DNA of 64,000 bases, from positions 2,480,001 to 2,544,000 of the forward strand of contig NC_019779.1 in the NCBI RefSeq assembly GCF_000317635.1, given 5' to 3'. The notes under the pieces were generated by a model, which was not told the DNA's origin, made no database searches, and was given only the letters and a program-made list of their open reading frames with translations. Shown in pieces: positions 25,880-36,642 of the stretch (position 1 is the stretch's first letter; every line of letters begins with the position of its first letter). Position numbers and translations under genes: made by a program. Origin of the DNA: Halothece sp. PCC 7418. Its GTDB lineage: Bacteria; Cyanobacteriota; Cyanobacteriia; Cyanobacteriales; Rubidibacteraceae.

Positions 25880-28480
25880 CTATTTGCTATCTGATTGTTG
25901 CGCTTCCAACTTAGCTAAACGACTCATTAACTCTTGATTCTCCTGCTTCAAGCGATCAAATTCCTCTCGTAATTCCTTGACTGCTTTATCTGATCCAAGG
26001 TTTCCTTGAACCGTTTTTACCGCTTCTTCCGCCATGCGACGCACTCGTCCATCTGGAGTTTGGTCAGCAAGGGTCTGCAATATGGAAATCGCTTGAGAGG
26101 TTTGCATTTGTTTTAATGCAGTCACAACCGAGACTTGAGTGAGGAAGAAACTTTCTCCCGAAAGCGCGTCTAACTGTTCTAAAATTGCTTCTAGTTGGGC
26201 TTGTTCTTGACCTGTTGAAATTGTTCCTAATGCTCGAATCGCAGCCAAACGCAAGGGTTGCGGAATTCCAGCATAAGTATAAGGTAAAATCATGCCCATA
26301 GCAGTTTCAGAGGTTTTCATCTCCGAGAGTCCGCCAATAATTCCTCCGCGAACGACTTCATTCCAACCTGCGCGGTTTTCTAGCCCTTGACGGAACAAAT
26401 CAATCACTTCCGCTTCTTTCTCTTTAAGATTTCCCGTCGCCATTTTACCTAACATTCGGAAAGCAACCGCTTCTGTATAGTAACTGGGATCGCCTTCCTG
26501 TGCGATTAGTTTGACTGCTTGATAACTTTCTTCGGTTTTAAAGTTGGCTAACCCTTCTAATATGGTTCGGCGTACTTTCGGGTGTTCATCACTTAAGCCG
26601 TTGATCAATTCAGGAATGGCTTGCTGTAACTTAATTTTTCCTAACTGTTTCGCGACTTCTAAACGCACTCCCCAAAACGGATCTTGAGTCAGGCTTTCCG
26701 CCAAGGCTTTAATCACCTCTAAACCGCCTTTTTTCCCCAGTGCTTCTGCTGCATAAATGCGAGAAGTGACATCTGGATCATATTTTAATTGGGTTTTGAG
26801 TTCTTCGGTAGGATATTCTAAGGTGACGGTTTTGAGGTAATAGTTCCCTTGGTCAAAGCTGATGAACTGGGGTTGTTGCGGTAATGGGAAATAAAAATTA
26901 TGTTCTTTCTCATGGAGATGTAAAGACATAGTTTCAAAACACACTTCTCCATTGTCAGAAACATAGCCAAAACCAACGGGAATCTTAAGATCAAATAACT
27001 CATTTTCAGTTACATCTTTATCGGTTTTTCCTTGGGTTTGGGTGACAGTCAGTTTGGCGAGGTTATCCTGTGCATCCCAACTGTAGCTCACTTTAAAGTC
27101 GGGATGTCCGCCACGGAAGACATATTGGTCAAATAATGGAGAGAGATTTTTTCCCGTTACTTCATCGATCGCGCGGAGTAAATCAACGGTTTCTACGGTG
27201 CGATGGGCGTTTTTCTGGACAAAGTTATGAATCGCTTGGGTAAAGGCTTCTTCTCCCAGTTCCCCGCGAATCATGTGATAGACACACGCGCCTTTTTCAT
27301 ACAGATGGCGATCATACAGTTCAATGGCTTCCCGATAAATATTCGTGACAATCGGACGACGGTAGCGAGAGGAGTCTTCATTGAGATAACTTCTGGCTTC
27401 GTTCAGAATATAGTAAGCAGCGTCATCTTGACTATATTCGTGGTCAGTCCACAGCACTTCCGAATAAGAAGCCATTCCTTCTTTAATCCAAGCGTGAGAC
27501 CAATGTTTGATGACTAATAAGTCTCCAAACCACTGATGGGCGAGTTCGTGGGCGACTAAGGTTTCTGAGCGTTGTTTGTCTAATCTGGCGCGATCGTCTA
27601 ACAAGCAACGGTCAGTGAGTAGCGTTGTGGAAGTATTTTCCATTCCCCCAAAGATGAAGTCAGCCACACAAACTTGGGCATATTTGGGGTAAGGATAGGC
27701 ATAACCAAACTGTTGTGAGAAAAACTCAATCATTTGGGGGGTTTTTCCCATGGTGCGTTTCGCATCATCTTCCCGTCCTTTCTCCACATAATACTCGACA
27801 GGGATATCCTTCCATTGATCCTCAATCTTGGCAAAATCTCCCACCGCCAAAGTCATCAAATAAGTGGGATGAACTTGATTTTGTCGCCAGTGATAAATTG
27901 TATTTTCCCCTTTCTCTTCCGTAGCGACTAACTCGCCATTGGAAACTGCAACATAAGGTTTAGGAACTTCTACTCGGATTTCTGAAGTCGCCAGTTGTCC
28001 AGGATAGTCAAAACAGGGAAACCAGAAGCGAGAGTCTTCATCTTCCCCTTGTGTCCAAACTTGGGTGGGTTTATCGGGATAATCTTTGTCGGGTTGAATA
28101 AAATAGAGTCCTCGTTGGGGATGATCAACCCGATAGTGAATCACTAAATCAATGGGGTCAAAGGTTGTGGGTTGTAGCAGTTGGATTTGTAGCTGTTTCC
28201 CATCGTAGTGAAAGGGTTGACTGACTGACTTGATCTGAACACTTTCGATGGTTAAATCTTCCGCATCAAGAGTAAGATGGGTTAATCCTGACTGAACTGG
28301 CTTGAGAGTAATCGTGCTACTTCCCCGAAAAGACTGGTTCGGAATATCTAAAACCAAATCCAAGAAAATATGTTGGACATTTCCTGGACGATCTGGGGTG
28401 TAGTGAGGTTTCGCACCAGGAAGAATAAATGATTTGCGTCCGTTTTCTTCAGTATCAAAGAGGAAATAGTTATATTTCAT
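25880..28480 (-). CDS. M1 family aminopeptidase with HEAT-like repeats
   Basis: The 866-residue metallopeptidase has the GGMEN exopeptidase motif at 278-282 and the zinc site HELAH at 311-315 with the third ligand Glu334 (WIKEG). Residues about 560-830 are HEAT-like helical repeats (EVIKALAESLTQDPFWGVR, AIPELINGLSDEHPKVRR), replacing the usual C-terminal domain. The protein closes with a coiled coil (KELREEFDRLKQENQELMSR). No signal peptide, so cytosolic. It should trim N-terminal residues from peptides; the coiled coil suggests oligomerisation. Start ATG. Confidence 0.92.
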   Translation of the reverse strand: MKYNYFLFDTEENGRKSFILPGAKPHYTPDRPGNVQHIFLDLVLDIPNQSFRGSSTITLKPVQSGLTHLTLDAEDLTIESVQIKSVSQPFHYDGKQLQIQLLQPTTFDPIDLVIHYRVDHPQRGLYFIQPDKDYPDKPTQVWTQGEDEDSRFWFPCFDYPGQLATSEIRVEVPKPYVAVSNGELVATEEKGENTIYHWRQNQVHPTYLMTLAVGDFAKIEDQWKDIPVEYYVEKGREDDAKRTMGKTPQMIEFFSQQFGYAYPYPKYAQVCVADFIFGGMENTSTTLLTDRCLLDDRARLDKQRSETLVAHELAHQWFGDLLVIKHWSHAWIKEGMASYSEVLWTDHEYSQDDAAYYILNEARSYLNEDSSRYRRPIVTNIYREAIELYDRHLYEKGACVYHMIRGELGEEAFTQAIHNFVQKNAHRTVETVDLLRAIDEVTGKNLSPLFDQYVFRGGHPDFKVSYSWDAQDNLAKLTVTQTQGKTDKDVTENELFDLKIPVGFGYVSDNGEVCFETMSLHLHEKEHNFYFPLPQQPQFISFDQGNYYLKTVTLEYPTEELKTQLKYDPDVTSRIYAAEALGKKGGLEVIKALAESLTQDPFWGVRLEVAKQLGKIKLQQAIPELINGLSDEHPKVRRTILEGLANFKTEESYQAVKLIAQEGDPSYYTEAVAFRMLGKMATGNLKEKEAEVIDLFRQGLENRAGWNEVVRGGIIGGLSEMKTSETAMGMILPYTYAGIPQPLRLAAIRALGTISTGQEQAQLEAILEQLDALSGESFFLTQVSVVTALKQMQTSQAISILQTLADQTPDGRVRRMAEEAVKTVQGNLGSDKAVKELREEFDRLKQENQELMSRLAKLEAQQSDSK

Positions 28481-28700
28481 CGCTAAGGCTTGAGAGGTTA
28501 GGCTATTTCCCTCTAGGGTAGCGTTAGAAGTCTTCGTTCATCGAGGGCAATTGCTAGCAAACTACTCTAGCACGAGAAGGCGTAATCTTTGATGACTACT
28601 TAACGATGTTTCCACAGTTTGAACACTCTTGAGAGGTGTAGTCAATTAAAATAAAATGGAAAAATGGATCTGTTTTCAATCTGAAAATCAACTGCTTTTC

Positions 28701-29489
28701 ATGACTGCTGTTACTTCTCGCAAAATTCCTTCCCTCATCAAAAAATACTTAATGGCAATCACAGGCTTGGGAATGGTCATTTTTGTTTTTGGACATTTGC
28801 TAGGGAACTTACAAATCTTCTTATCCCCTCAAGAGATTAACGAGTATGCGTATTTCCTCCATGACATCCTTCCAGGGGAGATTCTGTGGGGACTTCGCAT
28901 TGGACTGTTATTCATGGTCGGCGTTCACATCTGGATGGCGATTCTACTAAAACTTGAAAATAAAGCTGCGCGTCCCATTGGCTATGTCAATAATCAATGG
29001 ATTCAAGCCAACAGTGCATCTCGTTACATGACCCACAGTGGCGGTATTGTGCTGATCTACATTATTTTTCATCTTCTCCACTTTACTGTTCAAACTGTAC
29101 ACCCCGCATTTGGACAACTCACTTATTTCCTCGGAAATCATCTCACTCAAGATGTGTACGCCATGATGATCTATGGCTTTTCCAGTCAGTTCTGGTATGT
29201 ATCGCTTTTTTATATCATTGGTATGGGATTATTATGCTGGCATTTATCTCATGGTGCAAGTAGTCTGTTTCAAAGTTTAGGCTTACGAAATGAGCGCACC
29301 CGCTATTGGTTAAATCGCGTCGCTTTGGTTTATAGCATTATTGTTTTTATTGGTTTTGCGTCGATTCCTTCTTTAGTTTTGGTTTCTGAAACAACAGATA
29401 TTCAAGTTGTCCAAGCAAAAACGGTTTTAACGCAAATTCAAGATTGGGATGGGAAGGAAACAATTACTATTGATTACAGTGACCAGTGA
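28701..29489 (+). CDS. sdhC: Succinate dehydrogenase/fumarate reductase cytochrome b subunit
   Basis: The product (262 residues from ATG 28701) is a b558-type membrane anchor with five transmembrane helices. GLGMVIFVFGHLLGNLQIF and VGVHIWMAILLKLE contain candidate haem-ligand histidines, and FWYVSLFYIIGMGLLCWHLSHG is a further helix. It anchors SdhA/SdhB and passes electrons to quinone. An ATG at 28656 would add 15 residues. The stop TGA (29487-29489) lies inside a CCAGTGA heptamer, so the last residues (DYSDQ) are repeat-derived. sdhA begins 27 bp later. Confidence 0.92.
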   Translation: MTAVTSRKIPSLIKKYLMAITGLGMVIFVFGHLLGNLQIFLSPQEINEYAYFLHDILPGEILWGLRIGLLFMVGVHIWMAILLKLENKAARPIGYVNNQWIQANSASRYMTHSGGIVLIYIIFHLLHFTVQTVHPAFGQLTYFLGNHLTQDVYAMMIYGFSSQFWYVSLFYIIGMGLLCWHLSHGASSLFQSLGLRNERTRYWLNRVALVYSIIVFIGFASIPSLVLVSETTDIQVVQAKTVLTQIQDWDGKETITIDYSDQ

Positions 29490-29516
29490 CCAAAGAACCA
29501 AGAACCAAGAACAAAA
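29476..29516 (+). repeat. Two CAGTGAC heptamers plus GAACCAAGAACC leader
   Basis: ACAGTGACCAGTGACC is followed by AAAGAACCAAGAACCAAGAA right up to the sdhA ATG. The heptamer supplies the sdhC stop codon, and the A-rich part replaces a Shine-Dalgarno. Confidence 0.75.
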
Positions 29517-31505
<1,989 letters not shown>

Positions 31506-31524
31506 AAAGAACTTCAACATAGTT

Positions 31525-31755
31525 TTACTCTTGTAATAATTCAAAGAATCTTTCTTTGTCGATGCCAGTATCTTGAATCATTCCTAAAAGCGTTCCTTTT
31601 TTGAGGTCTTTTCCAGAATGAATGGGAACAACTACTCTGCGTCCTTGAGCATTCTTGTAGATAGCATGACTCCCCTTTTGACGATCTAGATAAAACTCTA
31701 GTTTCTTCAAAATTTTGATAAACTCTTTAGCGGTAACACTGGGTTCATTGCTCAT
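31525..31755 (-). CDS. hicA: HicA family mRNA interferase toxin
   Basis: The 76-residue protein has the HicA double-stranded-RNA-binding-like fold, with the catalytic His in RQKGSHAIYKN (GSHxxY motif, about residue 31) and the typical VVVPIHSGKDLKKGTL strand. It should cleave mRNA when free of its antitoxin. It overlaps hicB by 4 bp (ATGA), so translation is coupled. The antitoxin gene comes first, the opposite of the E. coli order. Confidence 0.92.
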   Translation of the reverse strand: MSNEPSVTAKEFIKILKKLEFYLDRQKGSHAIYKNAQGRRVVVPIHSGKDLKKGTLLGMIQDTGIDKERFFELLQE

Positions 31756-31991
31756 AAAGAAACAGTTAAAGGCTTAACAATCAAATCTTCTTGAGGAATT
31801 GGTTGATTATCCGCCATTAAACTTTCCAAATATAATTCAATTGCTTCTGTTATATTCTCAATTGTTTCTTCATAGGTATCTCCTTGAGAATGACACCCTT
31901 TTAGCATTGGACAAAAAGCGTGATACCCTCCGTCCTCTTCTTTTTCTAAAATAACGGTATAATTATAAACCTGCTTGCTTTTATTTTCCAT
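31752..31991 (-). CDS. hicB: HicB family antitoxin
   Basis: This 79-residue protein has the HicB partial RNase H-like domain (YTVILEKEEDGGYHAFCPML, KGCHSQGDTYEETIENITEA). It lacks an obvious C-terminal DNA-binding helix, so autoregulation may use another element or be weak. AAAGGAT lies directly before the ATG. It pairs with the downstream overlapping hicA in the insert between sdhA and sdhB. Confidence 0.9.
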   Translation of the reverse strand: MENKSKQVYNYTVILEKEEDGGYHAFCPMLKGCHSQGDTYEETIENITEAIELYLESLMADNQPIPQEDLIVKPLTVSL

Positions 31992-32237
31992 ATCCTTTAA
32001 ACACTTGTTTTGTCCTGTTATCTATATTAGCGATTAGCGCAATGTCGTGAAGGGATTAGAGATCGCGATCGCGCTACTCTAGTAAGGATAAAAAGGTAAG
32101 CCCAGAAAGTGTAGCAGTGTTTTTTGTATTTCATATAACTTTGCGCTTATTACTGTAACTTTACTTTTCCTTTTCTCGTCTGCTGACCATTAGCGAGCTT
32201 AAATCGTGGCGCGATTGATCTGAACAATCGCCTAGCT

Positions 32238-33032
32238 TTGCGCGATCGCGCTGCACCAGTCCTGGAAAAAACAGAAAAATATCCTATCTTGGAAGTAAGA
32301 AGAGAAGAAACACCAAAAGATTTCATGCAGCTAGAAGATTACTTTGAAGCGGGGGCTGCGGATTATGTGACTAAACCATTCCAAACGCCAGAATTGTTAG
32401 CTCGCATTAAAACTCATCTGAAATTGATTCAACTGCAAGAGGAACTTAGAGAAACTGTGAAACAGTTAGAAGCAGCGAATCAACAATTAACTGAATTATC
32501 CCAGAAAGATGGACTGACAAAAATTGCAAATCGTCGCTATTTCGATCATTATCTCCAACAAAAATGGGAACAGTTAAGACGAGAAGAAAAACCTCTGTCG
32601 GTGATTTTAATTGATATTGATTATTTCAAACAGTACAACGATTATTATGGACATCTCCAAGGGGATGAGTGCTTAAAAACCGTTGCTCAGACTTTATCAC
32701 AAGCGATTAAACGCTCAACTGATTTGGTAGCTCGTTAAGGCGGAGAAGAATTTGTACTGGTGCTTCCTGATAGCGATGAATCAGGGGCAGTGACCATCAC
32801 GCAGGAAATTCAAAGCGCGATCGCGCAACAAAATATTTCTCATGGTTCACATCTTGCCAGCGATCAGGTGACGGTGAGCTTAGGGATAGCAACTGTGATT
32901 CCCACCGTCGAAACCTCTTGGAAAGCGTTAGTAACACTTGCCGATGGGGCGCTGTATCAGGCAAAAACACAGGGGCGCGATCGATATTTTCTCGAATCTG
33001 AAATTGGGAAACGCCAAGAAAAACAACTTTGA
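32238..33032 (+). pseudogene. Response regulator diguanylate cyclase, truncated and with an internal stop
   Basis: The frame reads as the end of a receiver domain (YFEAGAADYVTKPFQTPELL), a coiled-coil linker, and a GGDEF domain (KDGLTKIANRRYFDHYL, LIDIDYFKQYNDYYGH). A TAA stop at 32736-32738 falls exactly where the residue before GGEEF should be. Translation in the same frame then continues GGEEFVLVLPDSDESG to 33032. The receiver's N-terminal half, including its phosphorylation Asp, is missing. So there are two lesions: an N-terminal deletion and one nonsense codon. No other stop or frameshift is seen, which suggests recent decay. Confidence 0.85.
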
Positions 33033-33626
33033 TCAAAATTATTTTTTTCCTAGTTAGCAAGAAAAAAATCAACATCCCCTGTCGCCTTGGGCTTAATTAT
33101 CAGTGCAGCTTATATAAAACTTTTTTTTAATAAGACTTTTCTTTCAATCAACCCTCTTAATCTTTCTTAAACAAAAAAATAAAGAGAGAATTCTTGACGA
33201 AATTGCGAGGTTTCAGGTATGCTAAGGAAAATAATAATCCAAAGGGAGCTTTTGTCTCAATTTCAAAAAATAAGCAAAAAATCTGATTCTTTCGTCGCTA
33301 GACCCAATTAAGCTGTCAAGTTTTTTGGAACGAGTTGCATTGATTTTTGTAACTAGGTTTGAATCTTTGTTAAGCAGGGTTGACAGATATCTGATGATAT
33401 GCAGGGAAGAAATGAGGCGAAGGCTTTTCCCAGAACAACATCATAGCATTTCTCATTAGTTAAAATATAGACCAATGGGGTGAAACCCAATCCAAAAGCT
33501 ATTCTGAAGACGGGGAGAGCATAAACAATAAGAAATGATTAACTTCTGATTGGGTGGGCAGGGCAAACCCTACGATTGCTCATTTATCTTCAGCGCTTAA
33601 CTCAGGGAATTAGAGGGCGCGATCGT
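33033..33626. other. Non-coding AT-rich stretch in the sdhA-sdhB insert
   Basis: No supported coding frame. It holds a promoter-like pair at 33194-33223 and a copy of the phrase GTGGGCAGGGCAAACCCTACG near 33555, echoed as GTAGGGTGGGCAAGGCAAAC near 35010. The stretch looks like decayed DNA. Confidence 0.5.
33194..33223 (+). promoter_or_regulatory. Sigma70-type promoter candidate without an obvious gene
   Basis: TTGACG at 33194-33199 and TATGCT at 33218-33223 are separated by 18 bp. No coding frame starts nearby, so it would drive either the decayed sdhA fragment or a small RNA, or be non-functional. Confidence 0.35.
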
Positions 33627-33740
33627 CATTATGCGTTTTTTGGCGTTTGGGAATATCAAGGCGAAGCAAAAGAACCAACTTTACAAAAAGAGTCTTTGGT
33701 TTATGAGGAGGTTAAATTTTCAACGCGATCGTATAAGTAA
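33627..33740 (+). pseudogene. Relic of the 3' end of a second sdhA
   Basis: The 114 bp translate to 37 residues plus TAA and match the last 37 residues of SdhA with about four differences (start HYAFFGVWEYQG, end VKFSTRSYK). Several DNA changes are silent, which suggests the copy was once under selection. Nothing upstream continues the gene. Confidence 0.85.
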
Positions 33741-33834
33741 AAATATTGGAATTTCAATGGTTGATATAAAATAGTCTCTTATAGTTAGAAATATTAATTC
33801 AATTGACAGAAGATGATGTGTGTATTGGCTCTAG

Positions 33835-34233
33835 ATGAGTTCGACAAATATTCTGATTGAAATCGGATCAGGAATAGTTGCAGGTTTATTTGTTAACCTA
33901 TCAAGTCTGATTATTGCATTGATTTGGGTTGTCACTTTTTTCGGAATAACGTCCGTATTATCTCGCCAAGAGAACAAAACTGAAATGACTGATACTGAAG
34001 GCTGTTTCCAAGCATTAAAATCTATCTTTGTTTTAGTATTAGGTTATTTTAGTGCTCTCATTGGTGGTTACTTACTCTCATTTTGGCTTGCCATTAAAAT
34101 TGGCAATTCTAAATTTTACTTTGGCAGTTATTATGATTTCTCTGTACTCATTTTTAGTTTAATTCCTGCTTGGATTTCTTTTATTCAATTTCAGAATGAT
34201 CGAAAGCATAAATTAGGGAGTGAGAGCAAATGA
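33835..34233 (+). CDS. Small membrane protein of unknown function
   Basis: The 132-residue product has three or four hydrophobic segments (IVAGLFVNLSSLIIALIWVV, SIFVLVLGYFSALIGGYLL, FSVLIFSLIPAWISFIQF) separated by short polar loops. It ends in a basic tail. I recognise no family. It lies between two decayed sdhA fragments in the insert, is AT-rich, and has no clear Shine-Dalgarno. It may be accessory or horizontally acquired. Confidence 0.5.
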   Translation: MSSTNILIEIGSGIVAGLFVNLSSLIIALIWVVTFFGITSVLSRQENKTEMTDTEGCFQALKSIFVLVLGYFSALIGGYLLSFWLAIKIGNSKFYFGSYYDFSVLIFSLIPAWISFIQFQNDRKHKLGSESK

Positions 34234-34517
34234 CTCTGATATCCTCGTAACATTAAAGCGCGATCGCGCTGCAAATTGGAAAAGGTGAATGATTCCCCGA
34301 TGATATTCTTCAAGCCCCAAGGGATTACTCTAAAAGTTTCCAAAAAATAAGGGATGTCTGTTCTGGACATTCCCATCATTTGATTATGAATAGTGACTTT
34401 CCCAAGTTCAAGAATTTGATCGGTTAATTTAGAGGGAAGTGAACTAAATACATTCAGTCTTGAGTCACTATGAAATGAATCGATCAATCGTTATTAGATA
34501 CCGATTATCAGGTGAGA
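34234..34517. other. Gap with a decayed internal sdhA fragment
   Basis: Apart from the sdhA-like fragment at about 34256-34336, I see no coding or RNA feature in this gap. Confidence 0.5.
34256..34336 (+). pseudogene. Decayed internal fragment of a second sdhA
   Basis: The frame reads AIALQIGKGE, a TGA stop, then FPDDILQAPRDYSK. This corresponds to [24 protein letters not shown] of the intact SdhA (near 30416-30485). The order of the two fragments is reversed relative to the intact gene (3' end at 33.6 kb, internal part at 34.26 kb), so the copy was rearranged. Confidence 0.6.
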
Positions 34518-34694
34518 CTACCCCTCAGGAGATTCTCCATTGGATTCTTCTTCAGGCATCTCAGAATCTTCAGACTCTTCTGTTTGTGTTTCCTCTTGTT
34601 CGGGAGGAGGGACTTCTTCTGTTGTTGGGGGATTACAAGCTGTCAAAGCAAATAGTGAGCCAATTAGAAATAAAGCAATTAATTGAGATTTCAT
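34518..34694 (-). CDS. Small acidic lipoprotein
   Basis: From the ATG at 34694 the product has 58 residues: a lipoprotein signal (MKSQLIALFLIGSLFALTAC, lipobox LTAC) then a Pro/Glu-rich acidic tail (PPTTEEVPPPEQEE, TEESEDSEMPEEES). The Shine-Dalgarno AAGGAG lies 6 bases before this ATG and so decides the start; an upstream TTG would include it. The mature tail is probably disordered in the periplasm. Function unknown. Confidence 0.7.
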   Translation of the reverse strand: MKSQLIALFLIGSLFALTACNPPTTEEVPPPEQEETQTEESEDSEMPEEESNGESPEG

Positions 34695-35086
34695 AAGCTG
34701 CTCCTTCAATATTTAATTGTGCAGTCTTTTCTTTCTGATCAATCTAAAGACATCAGACAAATCGAAGCTATTACTGATTAGAATACATTCATTTTAACTT
34801 ACTCTTAATCCATTTTTCTGGTGTGACTTTTGAGGATATTCTATGTGCTAAAAGTATGATTGAATAGCATACAAAATCTTTCTTGAGAACAATCGATTAT
34901 CACAAAAAAATACTCCGCCGTGAGAGGACGGAGCTTGCGGACGACCGTTGGTCACAGATTACACCTTCCTAAACGGAAGGGGCCTGCTGTAACCGTTGGT
35001 CAAGTTGTCGTAGGGTGGGCAAGGCAAACCCCACAAGGTAGCGCGATCGCGCTACTCTAGAATTTGATAGTCTAATCTAGTCAACG
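34695..35086. other. Gap with hairpins of probable IS200/IS605-like relic before sdhB
   Basis: No coding frame. CTCCG (34913-34917) pairs with CGGAG (34929-34933) and CCTTCC (34964-34969) with GGAAGG (34975-34980). The 10-mer CCGTTGGTCA occurs at 34945 and 34993. Such stacked hairpins resemble the ends of TnpB-type elements, but no transposase or TnpB frame remains. GCGATCGCGCTACTCTAG near 35042 is also present near 32066. Confidence 0.35.
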
Positions 35087-35848
35087 ATGCACTTCACATT
35101 AAACATTTGGCGACAACCCAACCCCAACACCAATGGAGAAATGGTAAGCTATCAACTCGATCAGGTGTCTCCCGATAGCTCTTTTTTAGAGATGTTAGAC
35201 CTCCTCAATGAGAAACTTTTAGAGCAAGGAGAAGACCCTGTCGCCTTTGATCATGACTGTCGCGAAGGAATTTGTGGCAGTTGTGCGATGACAATTAATG
35301 GTATTCCTCCACAAAAGGAAACCACGGCTTGTCAGCTTTATATGCGCCATTTTAATGATGGGGATACGATTACGATTGAACCTTGGCGGGCAAAACCCTT
35401 TCCTGTGATTAAAGATCTGGTTGTCGATCGCGCTGCATTTGATGAGTTGATTCAAGCAGGAGGCTTTATTACCGCCCGTACAGGAAGTGCGCCCGAAGCC
35501 AATGAAACACCAATTCCGAAAGCGGTTGCTGATGAGGCGATGGATGCAGCAGCTTGTATTGCTTGTGGAGCCTGTGTGGCCACTTGTAAAAATGCCTCTG
35601 CAATGTTGTTTGTGGGAGCGAAAAATGCACACTTAAATCGCCTTCCTCAAGGACAACCCGAGAAAGAGCAACGGGTGCTGAATATGATAGAAACAATGGA
35701 TCGCTTAGGATTTGGCAACTGTAGTAATTTTGGAGAATGCCAAGCGGTTTGTCCCAAAGGCATTACACTAGATGTGATTGCTAAGTTAAATCGAGATTAC
35801 GCGATCGCGCAAGTCCGTCGTTTCCTGTCTCCGAAAACCCAACGTTGA
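35087..35848 (+). CDS. sdhB: Succinate dehydrogenase/fumarate reductase iron-sulfur subunit
   Basis: The 253-residue protein carries the 2Fe-2S site CREGICGSC (Cys58, 63, 66, plus Cys82) and two C-terminal cluster sets, [11 protein letters not shown] and [14 protein letters not shown]. It passes electrons from the SdhA flavin to the b-type anchor. It fits the same b558-type enzyme as sdhC-sdhA, although a 3.6-kb accessory region now separates them. In many cyanobacteria sdhB is unlinked anyway. Start ATG; no strong Shine-Dalgarno. Confidence 0.95.
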   Translation: MHFTLNIWRQPNPNTNGEMVSYQLDQVSPDSSFLEMLDLLNEKLLEQGEDPVAFDHDCREGICGSCAMTINGIPPQKETTACQLYMRHFNDGDTITIEPWRAKPFPVIKDLVVDRAAFDELIQAGGFITARTGSAPEANETPIPKAVADEAMDAAACIACGACVATCKNASAMLFVGAKNAHLNRLPQGQPEKEQRVLNMIETMDRLGFGNCSNFGECQAVCPKGITLDVIAKLNRDYAIAQVRRFLSPKTQR

Positions 35849-35913
35849 GTTGACAAGATGACGAAAATATGCAAACTTATGAGCATATTTTCCCAGAATG
35901 AAGGGTGTGGGGT

Positions 35914-36576
35914 ATGGTGACAAGTGATAGAGATCGGAAAACTTCCCTTGGTGGGATTAACCTCCAGTTAACAAAACAACGTCTCAAACTAAAGTTACTG
36001 TTCTTGGGTCTTGCTAGCATTAGTGTTCTGACAATCTTGTCGATTTTGAGTCAACCGCCAGTCAAGGCTCAAAGCATGGCTCGGAATAATGTACAAACGG
36101 GACAATGGTTGAACGCTTCGTTTCCTGTAGAAAATTTCCAAACTTATACCTCTCCCTTTGGCTATCGTCAGTCCCCCACCACGGGAAGAACCCAGTTTCA
36201 TCGCGGACTCGATTTAGCAGCCCCCTTGGGGAGTTATATTCGGAACTGGTGGGGGGGAACAGTCAGCCAACTCTCAGATCATACAGCCTGCGGAACAATG
36301 ATTGTGATTCAATCTGGAGAGTGGGAACATATCTATTGCCATCTCAAAGGACGGGTGGAGAAAACCAGTACTGGGCTAGTTTTAGTGGATCGAGAAGGAG
36401 GAATCCGCTTAAAACAAGGTCAGCCAGTCCCCACAGGGACTCGCATTGGGCGTGTTGGCATGACAGGACGGACAACTGGACCTCATTTACACTGGGGGTT
36501 AAAGTATGCTGGAGAGTATATTGATCCAGGATTAGTGTTGCGACAAATGTATCAAGAACAAACCGCTCGGCAATAA
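35914..36576 (+). CDS. M23 family metallopeptidase (LytM-like)
   Basis: The product (about 220 residues) has an N-terminal membrane or signal segment (LLFLGLASISVLTILSILSQPPVKAQ) and a C-terminal peptidase M23 domain. The zinc-site motifs are complete: FHRGLDLAAP (HxxxD) and GPHLHWGL (HxH), with HIYCHL between. It should cleave peptidoglycan cross-links in the periplasm, or activate amidases. Starts GTG 35905, ATG 35914 and GTG 35917 are all possible; ATG is my choice. sdhB ends 65 bp upstream. Confidence 0.9.
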   Translation: MVTSDRDRKTSLGGINLQLTKQRLKLKLLFLGLASISVLTILSILSQPPVKAQSMARNNVQTGQWLNASFPVENFQTYTSPFGYRQSPTTGRTQFHRGLDLAAPLGSYIRNWWGGTVSQLSDHTACGTMIVIQSGEWEHIYCHLKGRVEKTSTGLVLVDREGGIRLKQGQPVPTGTRIGRVGMTGRTTGPHLHWGLKYAGEYIDPGLVLRQMYQEQTARQ

Positions 36577-36642
36577 TCGAGGCTCGATCGCGCTTCTTGG
36601 TAAAATTAGGATCAATTCTAACTTCTCTGTCTGAAACCAGCC

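Noticed and set aside
34191-34487. Minus-strand frame of 98 codons
   Set aside because: It overlaps the sdhA relic and the 3' end of the membrane protein and has no recognisable content.
35219-35632. Minus-strand frame of 137 codons opposite sdhB
   Set aside because: Antisense to the iron-sulfur subunit, with no Shine-Dalgarno and no domain.
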